Source: Negativicutes bacterium
GTDB lineage: Bacteria; Bacillota_C; Negativicutes; Sporomusales_B; JARLHX01
NCBI GenBank assembly: GCA_031292035.1
Contig: JARLHX010000081.1
Location: 1-51,570, forward strand
Reading direction: 5' to 3'
Length of the DNA: 51,570 nucleotides
The notes beneath the pieces were generated by a model. It worked only from the letters and a program-made list of their open reading frames with translations, had not been told where the DNA came from and did no database searches. The position numbers were made by a program, and so were the translations under genes. Positions 9,170 through 19,600 of the stretch are shown in pieces. Position 1 is the first letter of the stretch; the number at the start of each line of letters is the position of its first letter.

Positions 9170-9817
9170 ATGATAAATTCCGAACAGATCAGGGCTGCAA
9201 GAGCCATTTTAGACATATCGACAGCCGAATTGGCAAAGGCGGTCGGTCTGACTCCTAATGGCGTCAATAAAATTGAACGCAGCCACGTCAATAGTCGCCG
9301 CGAAACACTCGACGACATTCAGAAATATTTAGAGTCGGCGGGACTGGAATTTCTGCCCGGTTCGGGGGTGCGCAGACGAGACAGAATTATCACAACCTGG
9401 GAAGGCGATGGAGCCAATCAAAGCCTTCTAGATGATATTTACAATACGCTCAAAGATACAGGCGGTGAGGTTTTGATAGCCAATGTGAATGAGGGCCGCA
9501 CAATTGACCATCTATCGCGGGAGCGATTGGACAATCATCTAGAGCGTCTTCACAAAGCCAATATAACCGAGCGTCTTCTTGTGCGTAATAGCGAGACGGT
9601 ATTTGTTGCGCCGATTGAATATTACCACACAATTTCCGAAGAATATTTTTCGGAAAACCAGCTTTATATTTTTGGCCCAAAGCTGGCGCTTCTGACGCGC
9701 GCGCCTGCGGCGAAGATCATCGTCATCAACGATGAACGATTTACGGACTGTGTGCGCAAGCTCTTCAATTATGTTTGGGAGCGAACCTCACGCCCCATTA
9801 GCCAGAAGGCATCTTAA
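9170..9817 (+). CDS. XRE-family transcriptional regulator with C-terminal sensor-like domain (paralogue 2)
   Basis: The 215 residues begin with a helix-turn-helix (SEQIRAARAILDISTAELAK, GLTPNGVNKIERSH), then the FLPGSGVRRRD linker, then a mixed domain of about 140 residues (IYNTLKDTGGEVLIANVNEG; ENQLYIFGPKLALLTRAP; ERFTDCVRKLFNYVWERT). The tail resembles ligand- or phosphodiesterase-like sensor folds attached to some archaeal and bacterial regulators, but that assignment is only by look. It is paralogous to the product of 8018-8692. The following acyltransferase-like gene begins two bases after its stop, so they form an operon. Confidence 0.75.
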   Translation: MINSEQIRAARAILDISTAELAKAVGLTPNGVNKIERSHVNSRRETLDDIQKYLESAGLEFLPGSGVRRRDRIITTWEGDGANQSLLDDIYNTLKDTGGEVLIANVNEGRTIDHLSRERLDNHLERLHKANITERLLVRNSETVFVAPIEYYHTISEEYFSENQLYIFGPKLALLTRAPAAKIIVINDERFTDCVRKLFNYVWERTSRPISQKAS

Positions 9818-9819
9818 GA

Positions 9820-10926
9820 ATGCCGCATGTTTCGCAAATGGCTTCCTATAAAATAGCGGACGAAAAAAGTCTTTCGCAAAGGCTGGATATCGAGCATTGG
9901 GAGCGGGGGATAGAGGGGCTGGATAGCATCACCAAAATCACCCCGCAAAATTGGCAATATTTTACTTCCCTTTTTGTAAAACAGCAGGACGCCGACAGCT
10001 ATTTAACCTCGCCTGCCTATTACGCCTTTACGGGGAGAAATGGGTTGTGGATTCATCAAGAAGGCGATTCATTCGTACCTTTCTGTTGGCATCCAAACAC
10101 TGAAGGCCAGATTCTGGTTTTCCCCACACGGGGCGAGCCACATATATCGGTCTTACAAAATCTGCTTCAGCAATTGCCGGAACCTCCGCAGGGGGTGCGC
10201 TTGGCGCGCATAAAGAAAGACGCCCCATCGCCTCATGCTAGTGAGAATTTTGTTTTTGCGCCGATTGTTGAAAATGTCCTCGACTGGAAATATCCGGTCA
10301 GAGTTCTTTCAACGGAACGTGCTGCGAAAATGGAAGGGCCAGATTTTCGCTACATCAGAAATCATGTCAAACATGCCAAGTCCAGCGGTGCAGGCGTTTT
10401 GGATTTAAATGATGCATCAAAGGCGATGCTGAATGACTTTATTGATCGCTGGGCTGAATCACATTCGGCAAATGCAAAAGATCGAGAGGGAATCGCTGTT
10501 CTTTATCATAAAATTTTGTCATTCGCAGATGATCCCGCGACGAAAGTGCGCGGCTTCGTCGTCACAATGGATAACCGCATTGAGGCATTAAGTATGTGGG
10601 ACGTTTCTAATTGTGATGAACCAACCGGCAATAGATTTGTAAACCTGTGCAACAGGGACATACGCGGTATCGCAGATTTTGCGACCCAGTGCCTTGCCCA
10701 ACAGCTTTATGACCAAGGCATTGGCTTCTTAAATATAGGGGGCGCTGAAACAGAAAGCCTCGATCAGTTTAAAAGTAAGTTTATGCCGGTGCGAAACATT
10801 GAGATGTATTCCGTCAGTGTCGTTTATGTGAATCCTATGACTGCGCAGTTATATCCGAACTATCCTGAGTCAGCTTCCACAGCTTCTCGTTCTGATCGCT
10901 CGCGTCCTGGTCTGTTACCGGGCTAA
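9820..10926 (+). CDS. LPG-synthase C-terminal-like (DUF2156/GNAT-fold) protein
   Basis: The 368-residue protein has no membrane segments. Its second half resembles the GNAT-type catalytic domain of lysyl-phosphatidylglycerol synthases and DUF2156 proteins: FRYIRNHVKHAKSSGAG, then MLNDFIDRWAES, then VRGFVVTMDNRIEALSMWDV, then FVNLCNRDIRGIADFAT, and finally the typical GFLNIGGAE-SLDQFKSKFMPVR ending. Proteins of this kind move an activated acyl or aminoacyl group to lipid or protein acceptors. Here the membrane flippase half is absent, so the acceptor is unknown. It is coupled to the XRE regulator two bases upstream. Confidence 0.65.
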   Translation: MPHVSQMASYKIADEKSLSQRLDIEHWERGIEGLDSITKITPQNWQYFTSLFVKQQDADSYLTSPAYYAFTGRNGLWIHQEGDSFVPFCWHPNTEGQILVFPTRGEPHISVLQNLLQQLPEPPQGVRLARIKKDAPSPHASENFVFAPIVENVLDWKYPVRVLSTERAAKMEGPDFRYIRNHVKHAKSSGAGVLDLNDASKAMLNDFIDRWAESHSANAKDREGIAVLYHKILSFADDPATKVRGFVVTMDNRIEALSMWDVSNCDEPTGNRFVNLCNRDIRGIADFATQCLAQQLYDQGIGFLNIGGAETESLDQFKSKFMPVRNIEMYSVSVVYVNPMTAQLYPNYPESASTASRSDRSRPGLLPG

Positions 10927-11111
10927 GCCACGCCGTTTTGTCATCTGCGTAAATAGCGCACAAATCTCCTTCTCAAACTTCACAGATGAATAAAAGCATA
11001 TAAAGCACGAGACATCTGCGCCAAAATGGGAGACTTGGATTGCCGTTATTTTTTGGCTTCTTTTCACACTGTTTAACACGACACAAACTGCAGAATGCTG
11101 ATGCAACCCAA

Positions 11112-11135
11112 CAAATTGCGCATATCAGCAATTTG
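11112..11135. promoter_or_regulatory. 24-bp interrupted palindrome in the 10927-11246 intergenic region
   Basis: CAAATTGC (11112-11119) and GCAATTTG (11128-11135) are perfect inverted copies with an 8-base spacer. The symmetry and length resemble dimeric regulator sites such as those of LuxR or XRE proteins. The 320-base gap it sits in otherwise holds no gene that I can support. The genes downstream (11247-12208) include a LuxR-type HTH protein. Confidence 0.35.
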
Positions 11136-11246
11136 CTCAACTAAAGTGGCATAACAGGATCATATTGCCTGAATTTGTATGTTGTTGCTGCGCAGCCAAA
11201 TAAGGGAAGTTGGCCTCATCGGAAATCTTTTCTAGTGAGGCTTCTT

Positions 11247-11657
11247 ATGATGCGGCAAGACTATCAAATTATTTTTACTGCGCTGGGATTTCTCGCCGTC
11301 ATACTTCGTGATGACGTCCCGCAGGACAAGCAAGCCCTCCGCGCTACCAGTATAGCCAGATTGATCGAATCTTTCTGCGTTACTGAGGTGCCAGATGCTT
11401 TTTCGGAAGAATGCATAGCACACAACACCACAGTCTCTTCGGTCGAGCCTCTGTTGGAGCATTATATCGCTGAACTTCGTGACAACGGTTCGGCAGATTC
11501 CTCGTTTGACCGCAAAACTTTGCTGCAAATGTACGAATTACTCACAATCCAGAAAATGCGCCATGAGCAAAACGAATTATACACCGCAGGTCACGACGAC
11601 CTAATTGCACAAATCGTCTTCCAGATGGCCGCCGACAAAATAAGCCGAGAGGGATAG
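11247..11657 (+). CDS. Hypothetical protein (136 aa)
   Basis: I place the start at 11247 (MMRQDYQIIFTALG), preceded by GTGAGG; a longer frame from 11175 has no clear ribosome site. The acidic, helix-rich product begins with a weakly hydrophobic stretch (YQIIFTALGFLAVIL) and shows no family I recognise. Its stop overlaps the GTG start of the next gene by one base (TAGTG), so the two are coupled. The following one-domain LuxR protein suggests a regulatory operon, which is inference from position only. Confidence 0.55.
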   Translation: MMRQDYQIIFTALGFLAVILRDDVPQDKQALRATSIARLIESFCVTEVPDAFSEECIAHNTTVSSVEPLLEHYIAELRDNGSADSSFDRKTLLQMYELLTIQKMRHEQNELYTAGHDDLIAQIVFQMAADKISREG

Positions 11658-11923
11658 TGGCCGTGGCCAGAATCGTTTTCCCTGCTCATGCCAATAAGTT
11701 CGCGCCATATCAACGAATGGCAAACAGCATAATAGAACTGACCTGCGAGAACGGCGAGATGCCTTTGCAACAAGATTTGTTGGCCTTTGGATACACAGAA
11801 AATGAAACGACTGCCAATTGGCATATGGCCAGCGCTATGGCCGAAGTAGAAATCAGAATGATTCATAAGAAATTTCTCAGTGCATTTGAACGAACGGGTG
11901 GAATTAAAAACGCGCAGGCATGA
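11657..11923 (+). CDS. Hypothetical protein (88 aa)
   Basis: The GTG start overlaps the previous stop (TAGTG). The 88-residue product (VARIVFPAHANKFAPYQRMA) is soluble and has no recognised motif. Its C-terminal half is helical (MASAMAEVEIRMIHKKFLSA). It is translationally coupled to the upstream gene and followed within 40 bases by the LuxR-type regulator. Confidence 0.5.
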   Translation: MAVARIVFPAHANKFAPYQRMANSIIELTCENGEMPLQQDLLAFGYTENETTANWHMASAMAEVEIRMIHKKFLSAFERTGGIKNAQA

Positions 11924-11962
11924 TTTATAGATTTGCGAATTACATTTTTAGGAAATTTAAAA

Positions 11963-12208
11963 ATGACCGACGGGTTATATAAGCCGGAAAAACTGCCGAA
12001 GCTGTCAGTTCGTGAGCTCGAAGTATTGACTTGGGCGGCCCGTGGAAAAACTTTTCCTGAAATATCCATGTTGCTTTCGATAAAAGAAGACACCGTCAAA
12101 TTTCATATCGAGCAAGCGGGTAGGAAATTAAATACGAGCAATAAAACGCATACTGTTGCCGTTGCGGTGGCATTGGGACTTATAGCCATGTTTGAAATAC
12201 CTCCCTGA
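11963..12208 (+). CDS. Stand-alone LuxR/GerE-type HTH protein
   Basis: From the ATG at 11963 (ribosome site AGGAAA) the product has 81 residues and is almost entirely a GerE/LuxR DNA-binding domain: LSVRELEVLTWAARGKTFPEI, then ISMLLSIKEDTVKFHIEQAGRKLN, then the A-rich last helix. No autoinducer-binding or receiver domain is attached. Small LuxR proteins of this type act as regulators whose activity depends on dimerization or on a partner. It lies directly upstream of the secreted propeller/giant-protein cluster and is a candidate regulator of it. Confidence 0.8.
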   Translation: MTDGLYKPEKLPKLSVRELEVLTWAARGKTFPEISMLLSIKEDTVKFHIEQAGRKLNTSNKTHTVAVAVALGLIAMFEIPP

Positions 12209-12356
12209 AAGTGGAGTAGCGCGAAGATTTCTTTTGTGTGCAAATCGCATCCTGAGTTGGAAGTGAGGCTCTAGTGGCGCTGAATACAAATTCCTTTTTG
12301 AATGGCCTTTTTCTATGGCAGCATCGTTGCTCCAAATTAGAAAAAGGGAGGCAGCT

Positions 12357-13589
12357 ATGAAGGAACAAGTCTCAACGTCATTCACTAGAAATGCTCACAA
12401 AGCGCTTTGTGGAGGTGACGGTTTTGGTGGAAAGGTTACGAGGACTTTTGTCCTGAAGCTTTTTTGTAACCTCATTATTTTTGGAACGATCACGATGCAA
12501 AACGCACAGGCTTCCGACAATAACGGTTATCTCGACAACGAAAAACTCAGCCGATCCTTTTCAAATTCACACTGCATCACGGAGCTCGCGTGGAGTCCAG
12601 ACCAAAGCAAAATTGCAGTTCGCGGCATCGGCCAGGCTTACCTTTGGGATGTTGTAAACGATGAGCAATTGTGGAACGCCAGAGGAACTCAATCCAACTA
12701 TACTGGCCTCGCAATCTCGCCAGACAACCAATATTTCATAATGCCATCATCTGGGGAGGCACTGCCGGGGCACCCGGATACGGATGCCAAAGATGCTGCA
12801 TTGACCTTATTGCCGACCGTAGAATCGGATTCCCCAATCCCCAAATACATAAAAGACCCTGGTTATGGGGGAGGGCTATACAAGTATGTAGAAGCTTTTT
12901 CTCTATCACCGGACGGCAAATTAGCGGCGGCAGTGGATGGGAGTTCAGGCGGGTGGACTACAATCTATGACACCAAGACATGGCAGCCGATCAAGCACAT
13001 CGGACAGTTTAAGAATCCGTGGGGCATAGTTGTTAATCCGACCAAGCTTATATTGGACAGTGCCAGAAAACTTCTTATCGGTGCTTACGTAACGGGTGAT
13101 GTGCAAGTTTGGAATTATGAGAAAAATACAAAAGTTTCTCAATTCCAGATTTCACAGGACTCCTTACAAGCCATAGCACTCAACCCTATAAATGGGGAAA
13201 TCGTCACCAGCAGACATGCTGATCCTCTCATGCGGTTTCCTAATGGCTACACTGTCGGCGTACCAGATGATAACGCCAATGCCGATGATCTCGTAAAAGC
13301 ATGGAACCCAAGCACTGGAAAGTTGATCCGATCTTATCCGGGAACAAAATACGATGTTCATTACATCTCGGTCAGCCCTGATGGACATTATATTGCGGGG
13401 ACCGAAGGTGGTTCACGCATTGGAGTGCGCCTCCATCTCTGGAATGCGGCCACAGGCGCACTTCTTAAAACCATCGAATACAGCAGCTTTAACGGTCTAA
13501 GTCCGGTGCAATTCAGCCCCGATAGCCGCCAGCTGGCTGTCGGAAATGATGATGAAGTTCACATATACGATCTTACTAACAACCCCTGA
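12357..13589 (+). CDS. Exported WD40-like beta-propeller protein
   Basis: The start at 12357 follows AGGGAGG; the product has 410 residues. A long N-terminus carries a signal-like hydrophobic segment (FVLKLFCNLIIFGTI, cleavage near AQASD). About seven propeller blades follow, marked by repeated SPD(G/N/Q) turns and terminal LWD/VWN/IYD strands (for example ELAWSPDQSKIA with YLWDV, and FSLSPDGKLAAAV with IYDTKTW). Such domains bind other proteins or ligands; no catalytic residues are visible. The gene ends 17 bases before the giant secreted protein, with which it is probably cotranscribed. Confidence 0.8.
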   Translation: MKEQVSTSFTRNAHKALCGGDGFGGKVTRTFVLKLFCNLIIFGTITMQNAQASDNNGYLDNEKLSRSFSNSHCITELAWSPDQSKIAVRGIGQAYLWDVVNDEQLWNARGTQSNYTGLAISPDNQYFIMPSSGEALPGHPDTDAKDAALTLLPTVESDSPIPKYIKDPGYGGGLYKYVEAFSLSPDGKLAAAVDGSSGGWTTIYDTKTWQPIKHIGQFKNPWGIVVNPTKLILDSARKLLIGAYVTGDVQVWNYEKNTKVSQFQISQDSLQAIALNPINGEIVTSRHADPLMRFPNGYTVGVPDDNANADDLVKAWNPSTGKLIRSYPGTKYDVHYISVSPDGHYIAGTEGGSRIGVRLHLWNAATGALLKTIEYSSFNGLSPVQFSPDSRQLAVGNDDEVHIYDLTNNP

Positions 13590-13606
13590 CCATAAGGAGT
13601 CCAGCC

Positions 13607-16600
13607 GTGACGACACCCAGCCCCAACACCACGATGGCAGCGTCTGTTATATCTGATGAGGTTTATCACTCATCAGGTGATCCGATTACCATTAATAATG
13701 TGGAAGGTTGGGTGCCAGTAATTGATAAGACAACCGGATTGCCCATGATGCTCAATGATCCCGTTTCGGGTTATTACGGTGAGGTCTGGGGTATTCCTAA
13801 CGGGAGTGGCGGCTATTCGCAAATTATGCAGGCCAATCGCGGTACAGTAATCGATACCCCAGGTACGAATACATTTAGTCCCAATGATCCCACAGCAGTT
13901 CTTAGCGGCGACGTAACAGTAAGCGAGCTGCTCGATGATGCCGGTATCGCCACCGCTAATGCGTTAGGATTAAATAATCTTGGTGTGAGTGGGGTGCCAG
14001 ATGATTATGTTAATCAAGCGCAAGACCTTTATGCAAAGATTACAACACAATATGGAACAAATATCCCGCTCATCGAAACTGGTCAATCGTTGGGAGGATA
14101 TACAGCCCAGTTTCTAGTTGTTAATAATATTGCAAATAATTCAAATATATTAGCCATAACGTCTAATGCTTTGCCTTTTACCGCAAGCGCTGCATCGGCT
14201 TACGGTTTTTCGAGTTCTCAGATTGCAAGCGCACAAAACGCTATCAACAATAATTATGTAGGCAATGAGCAGTTAACTCAAAGCGATCTTCTGGGCAGCG
14301 CCATCGGTAACAATGTCACGCTGGGAAATTTGCCTGATAACGGGCCGGATGTTCTGAATAGCCTTACGATCCACAGTGCAGACTCCGCCGTTGCAGAGAC
14401 TTTGTTGGCAGAATATACGCCTGGAACAACCGCGTATAATTCAGCAGTAGCAATGCTTGCTACTGCATTCTCAAACGCCAGCAGCTTTCCTACTCAGGCT
14501 ACTATCGCCGCTGTATTGGCTGGGGGTACTCCCGCAGTCGATAGTGGTCTAACGGCTAATGCGAGTATTGGCACAGATGGTTTGGTTTCCTTCGGAGATG
14601 GAGCGACTTCAGTTCTATATTCATCAAGCGGTGCTTACGCAGTCACCACGCAGGCGCCTAATTCAATTGCCGCAAGTTACGTTTCACAAACATTGATTTA
14701 CAATCAGAACGATCAACAAATTGGCTCTGCAACCTTAAATACCAATGGTACCACCAATCTGGTCGGGACTGACTCTAACGGCAATCAATACGGAATTACA
14801 TTCGGTTCACAAGGGAAGCCGGTAGCCGGCACTGCTTCTGTATCCACTAGTATGGGATACTCGGCATTTGTTAGCGCGGTCATTGATACGCTGGCAACAC
14901 AGATCATCTCACAAGTTTTGATCAAAAATAATCTGCCCGTCTCCATCGTGGCCTCGGCTTTTGCGAGTGCAACTATCAAATCGATCACCACTCAATCAAC
15001 TGGCAATTTCAACACGGATTTTGCGAATGCAGTTGTTGGCATAGCGGGCGGCATTGCCGGCTCGGATGTGGGAGTCTTGGTTGCAAAAGCCCTTGGTGTG
15101 CCGGTAGAAGCTGGATCAATTGTCGGGGGTATAGCAGGAAATCTTCTTACGCAGGCCGTTGTCAATGAAGTCGCAAATGAATTGGGTTACGCGTCATTGA
15201 CCTCTGTCACTTTTGGGGCTGATGCGGGAACTATTGCCGCGAATTTCGGTAACGCGCTTGAAGGAGCAGGTGGTGGTCTATTGGGTAGTTATCTCGGCTC
15301 GCTCATTGCTGGAACCAGTGAAGACGCGCAGTTGGGTGGTGCAGCCGGAGGCGCTGTAGGTGGCATTATAGGCTCTCTCGTTCCTGTTGTTGGAACATTT
15401 ATAGGTGCAGTTATTGGCTCCTTCCTGGGCGATCTTTTAGGGGGTCTATTCGATCCACCACGTGGTAATCCGTTTGTTCAGGCTGGTATTGGTATATCCA
15501 ACGGCAAATTTGTCACATTAGAGGTTTCAGCAGACAATAACGGAAACGTAAATGACGGTTATTCTATCGGTGCTTCTCTAAACGGGTTCCTGAATCAGGT
15601 TCTTATCAGCATTGGGGGTGTTGCCACGGGCTCAGCAACATGGAACATCGGTTACGGCTACGACCTCGGCATTTTTTCTCTTGTCAGCGGTGTCTGGCCG
15701 CCGTCGCAAAGATTTGCGACCCTGGATGATGCGATTGCAGATGCTGCATATCATTTGTTGCGGAGCGTCCAAATCACCGGCGGCAATCCCGTCATGATGT
15801 GGGAGTTGGAAACAAGCACTGCAACAAACATGACCGATCTGCTAACGGATATGGGCATTGCTCAGAATTATGCTCTTTATTCGTCAAGCCCGCTTGCGGT
15901 TGATGTTGCTATTGCCGCCTCTGGCAATGCTACGAACTACACGAACCTTCAGAACCAGCTTGCTTCGGCACAAACTCTGGGTCTGAACAGGCTGACCTAT
16001 GACGGCACAACACTTACCATCAATACAGCTGCGGCCTTGATTTCTGGTGATCTGGCAACTTTGGTAAAAATGCCGGGTACGCCTTATGCATTCACTTTTG
16101 CCGATACGGCAGCAAATATGGTGTCGGTACTCACTACGCTCGAAAGTCAAGCAAGCGCAGGGCATTTGGCCTCGATTGCTTTCACCGATACGTCCACTCC
16201 TACATTAACGCTATCGGCTGCCCAGATTGGCAGCAACCTGGCTGCGCTTCAAACGATGACCGGGTCGTATGTGATCAATGTTTCGGACACGGCAGCTAAT
16301 ATTGCAGCAAACCTCAATGCTTTGCAGGTTCTCGCAGCAGGCGGCCATCTGAACTCCCTTGTCATGACAGATGCCGGAACGCCAAGCATCACGCTCTCCG
16401 CAGCGCAGATCGGAGGGGACGTTACGGCCTTGGCATTGATCTCTCATGCCTATAAAGTCGTTGTCCAAGATACGACGGCAAATATCTCGGCGAACTTCTC
16501 TGCTCTGGAGGCTGCGCAAGCTGCTGGTCATCTTACTTCGATTACGGCTACTGACAGTACCCAACCCGTGCTCGGCATTTCTTATGCTCAATATACGGGG

Positions 16601-19600
16601 GGTATGGCTACTCTCGCACTTGTGAGCACTGCTTATTCTTTGGGATTGGCTGATACCAGTGCGAATGTTGAGGCTAATCTTGCGGCCCTGCAATCTTTAG
16701 TGACTTCTGGTAAGCTTGTATCAGTCAAATTTACCGATGCGACGCCTGCCCTGTCCGTCACGGTTGCGCAGACTACAGGCTATGCATCGCTTCTTGCGCT
16801 GATGGCAGGCGAGGCCACGATAAATGTTACTGGTATCGCCGCGAACACAAGCTACACGATCACGGGCAATGGATTGACTATACCATTGGCGGTTGGTGCG
16901 ACCATTCAGTCCAGCGGAACCAACAGTTTCCTGGATACACTGAATGGTAGCAATCTCACGGTAACGTTGGCAAACAGCAGGGTAGTCGTCGGCTCCACAG
17001 GTGTTGCGACGTTCACGACGCCATTGACAGGGTTTGGTTCAAGCGTTTTGTCCCTCGCGGTGAACGGTACCGCCACCTTTACTGTCGGCAGCGACAACCT
17101 GACCTTCCAGACCAACTCGATGAAGTCGGTATTGTATGCGTCAGGTGCGTTCAGTTTCGGCGTTACTACACCTTCGACTGCTTATACTGAAGCGGTTACT
17201 TGGAATCCTACCACTGGGCAGGCAAATCTTGTTCTGACGGCAACTGGTGGTCAAGCTGTGACAACATCCTTGGGTCAGGTCAATCCGGGAACGGTATTCT
17301 CGGTAACTGGCACAACGATCACCAATACCAATTCGAGCAGCCAGTTGTTGTATTCCACGACTATTAACTCAGATGGGAGCCAAGCCGATACGGTCTATAA
17401 TTACAGTGGCGGATCAAACAAGGATGCTGTCACGATGCTTAATGCGTCTGGTCAGCAGACGGCTACGCGTTGGGATCATACCGATGGCAGCTATTACATC
17501 AGCTATGTGAACCCGACGACACAAGCGGTTATCGCCAATTTGACCGTAAATGCCAATGGCTCCGGTTCGATTTCTACGGCGAATAGCCAAACGATCACCT
17601 TTGCTGCTGGAAATGTTGCAACTGCCACGGCAAGTGTGGCTGGTGACACGGTGCTTACACTTAAAACGTCCTCTGGATCTGGCATCACCGAGACATTCGA
17701 ATTAACGAGTGGCCAGATTGTTTCCTCGATAAACGGTAATAGCTTGGTCTACACCTTGGCAAATGCAGGTGCCGCTATCGACGCATCAGGCAATGTTACG
17801 ATTACGGGGGGCGGAAGTACGCTTACTTTCCCAGCAAGTGGTGCCAGCGCCTCTTTTGTAGTAGGAACGGACATATTGGCCTTCCCGCAGAATGTTCTGC
17901 AAAATCTGACTGTGGTAAATGGTTCTTATGTATTCGGCTTAGCTTCTCCTGCCAGCCAATTTAGCGAGAACCTAACTTGGAATCCGACCACAGGTATAAT
18001 GAATCTGATGATGACACCAACCGGCGGTCAGGTAGTAGTGACTCCGCTCGGTCTCTTTAATCCAGGCAACATTCTGAGCATTTCAAGTGGTACGATCAGC
18101 ATCAAAGCATCGAATGGTACGGTTATTGCGTCAACGACTGTCAATTCCGATGGCAGCCAGTCCAATACGTTCAATAACGCCGCTGGTGCGTTGCATGTGG
18201 CGGCAAATGGTGTTGCAACCTTCGTGGACGGTAGCGACAATCTCACCTTCCAGCCAAATGTGCTGCAATCTTGGTCGAGCGCGAATGGGATATTCAGTTT
18301 TGTTATCAATCCGGTATCTACAGCCTATAGCGAGACGATTACATGGAATCCCACCAACGGTATGGCGAGCCTTGTCCTGACGGCGACAGGTAAATCACCT
18401 GTGACGACCTCCTTGGGACAGGTAAACCCTGGTACGGTGTTCTCTGTGTCAGGATCGACAATTACAAACACTAACTCGGCTGGCCAGAAGCTCTATTTCA
18501 CAATCGTAAATTCTGACGGTAGTCAGGTTGACACTATTTATAGTTATAGCGGCAATACGACAGCCACTATAACGACGCTCAATACATCCGGCCAGCAGAC
18601 AGCTACTCGCTGGAACAATACCAATGGCAGTGTCTATACCAGCTATACGAATCCGACGACGCAAGCCGTTATTGCCAATTTCTCGGTCAATGCTGATACC
18701 TCAGGTTATGTTGCGACAAACAACAACCAGACTATCAACTTTGCGGCTGGCAATAGCCCAAGCGTTTCGATTGGAAGCGCAGGCGATACCTTGCTAACGC
18801 TCAAGACGAGCGCAGGCATTACAGAAACCCTCGATATGTCGAGCGGGAAGATCGTCTCGACGGTCAATGGTAATGTTCTGACCTATACCTTGGCCAATGC
18901 GGGGGCATCCATCGACTCCTCCGGCAATGTGACCATCACAGGCGGCGGTAGTACGATCCTTCTACCTGCAAATGGCGGAAACGCCACCTTTACCGTCGGT
19001 CAGGATTCCTTGTCCTTTCCGCAAAATGTCCTGAGTTCGCTCTCATCCGTAAACGGCGTTTATATGTTTGCGGTGACATCTTCTGTAACCGGGTTCAACG
19101 AAAGCATCAGTTGGAATCCGACCAATGGTATGGCGAGTCTGGTTTTGACGCCGACCGCAGGAGGTTCGGCCATTACGACATCGATTGGCCAGATCAATCC
19201 TGGTAACGTTCTGAGTATCTCTGGGCCATATATCACGATTGCAGGATCAACTGGCACGGCTATATCGTCAACAACGGTTAATTCTGACGGCAGTCAGGTC
19301 AATATCTTCTATAATAACAGCAGTACTGTTAATGAAACGGTGACTATCACCAACACTGCGGGCCAGATCACTTCCGTTCGTTCTGACAATGCAAATGGTT
19401 CTACCTATACGAGCTACTATAACCCGACCACGCATACGATAATCGCCAACCGCTCGGTTAACGCGGATGGGTCTGGATATGTGGCCACAGCCAACAATCA
19501 GACTGTGAATTTTACCAGCAGCAGCTTGTTCACAGTTTCTATCGACGCCTCTGGGAATCCATTGATTACCGTTACCCCTCTGGCAGGCAATGGTGCAGCA

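Noticed and set aside
17834..18203. Frameshift or assembly break in the giant gene
   Set aside because: The frame is continuous and both sides match module boundaries. An in-frame deletion between repeats explains it better, though assembly collapse cannot be fully excluded.
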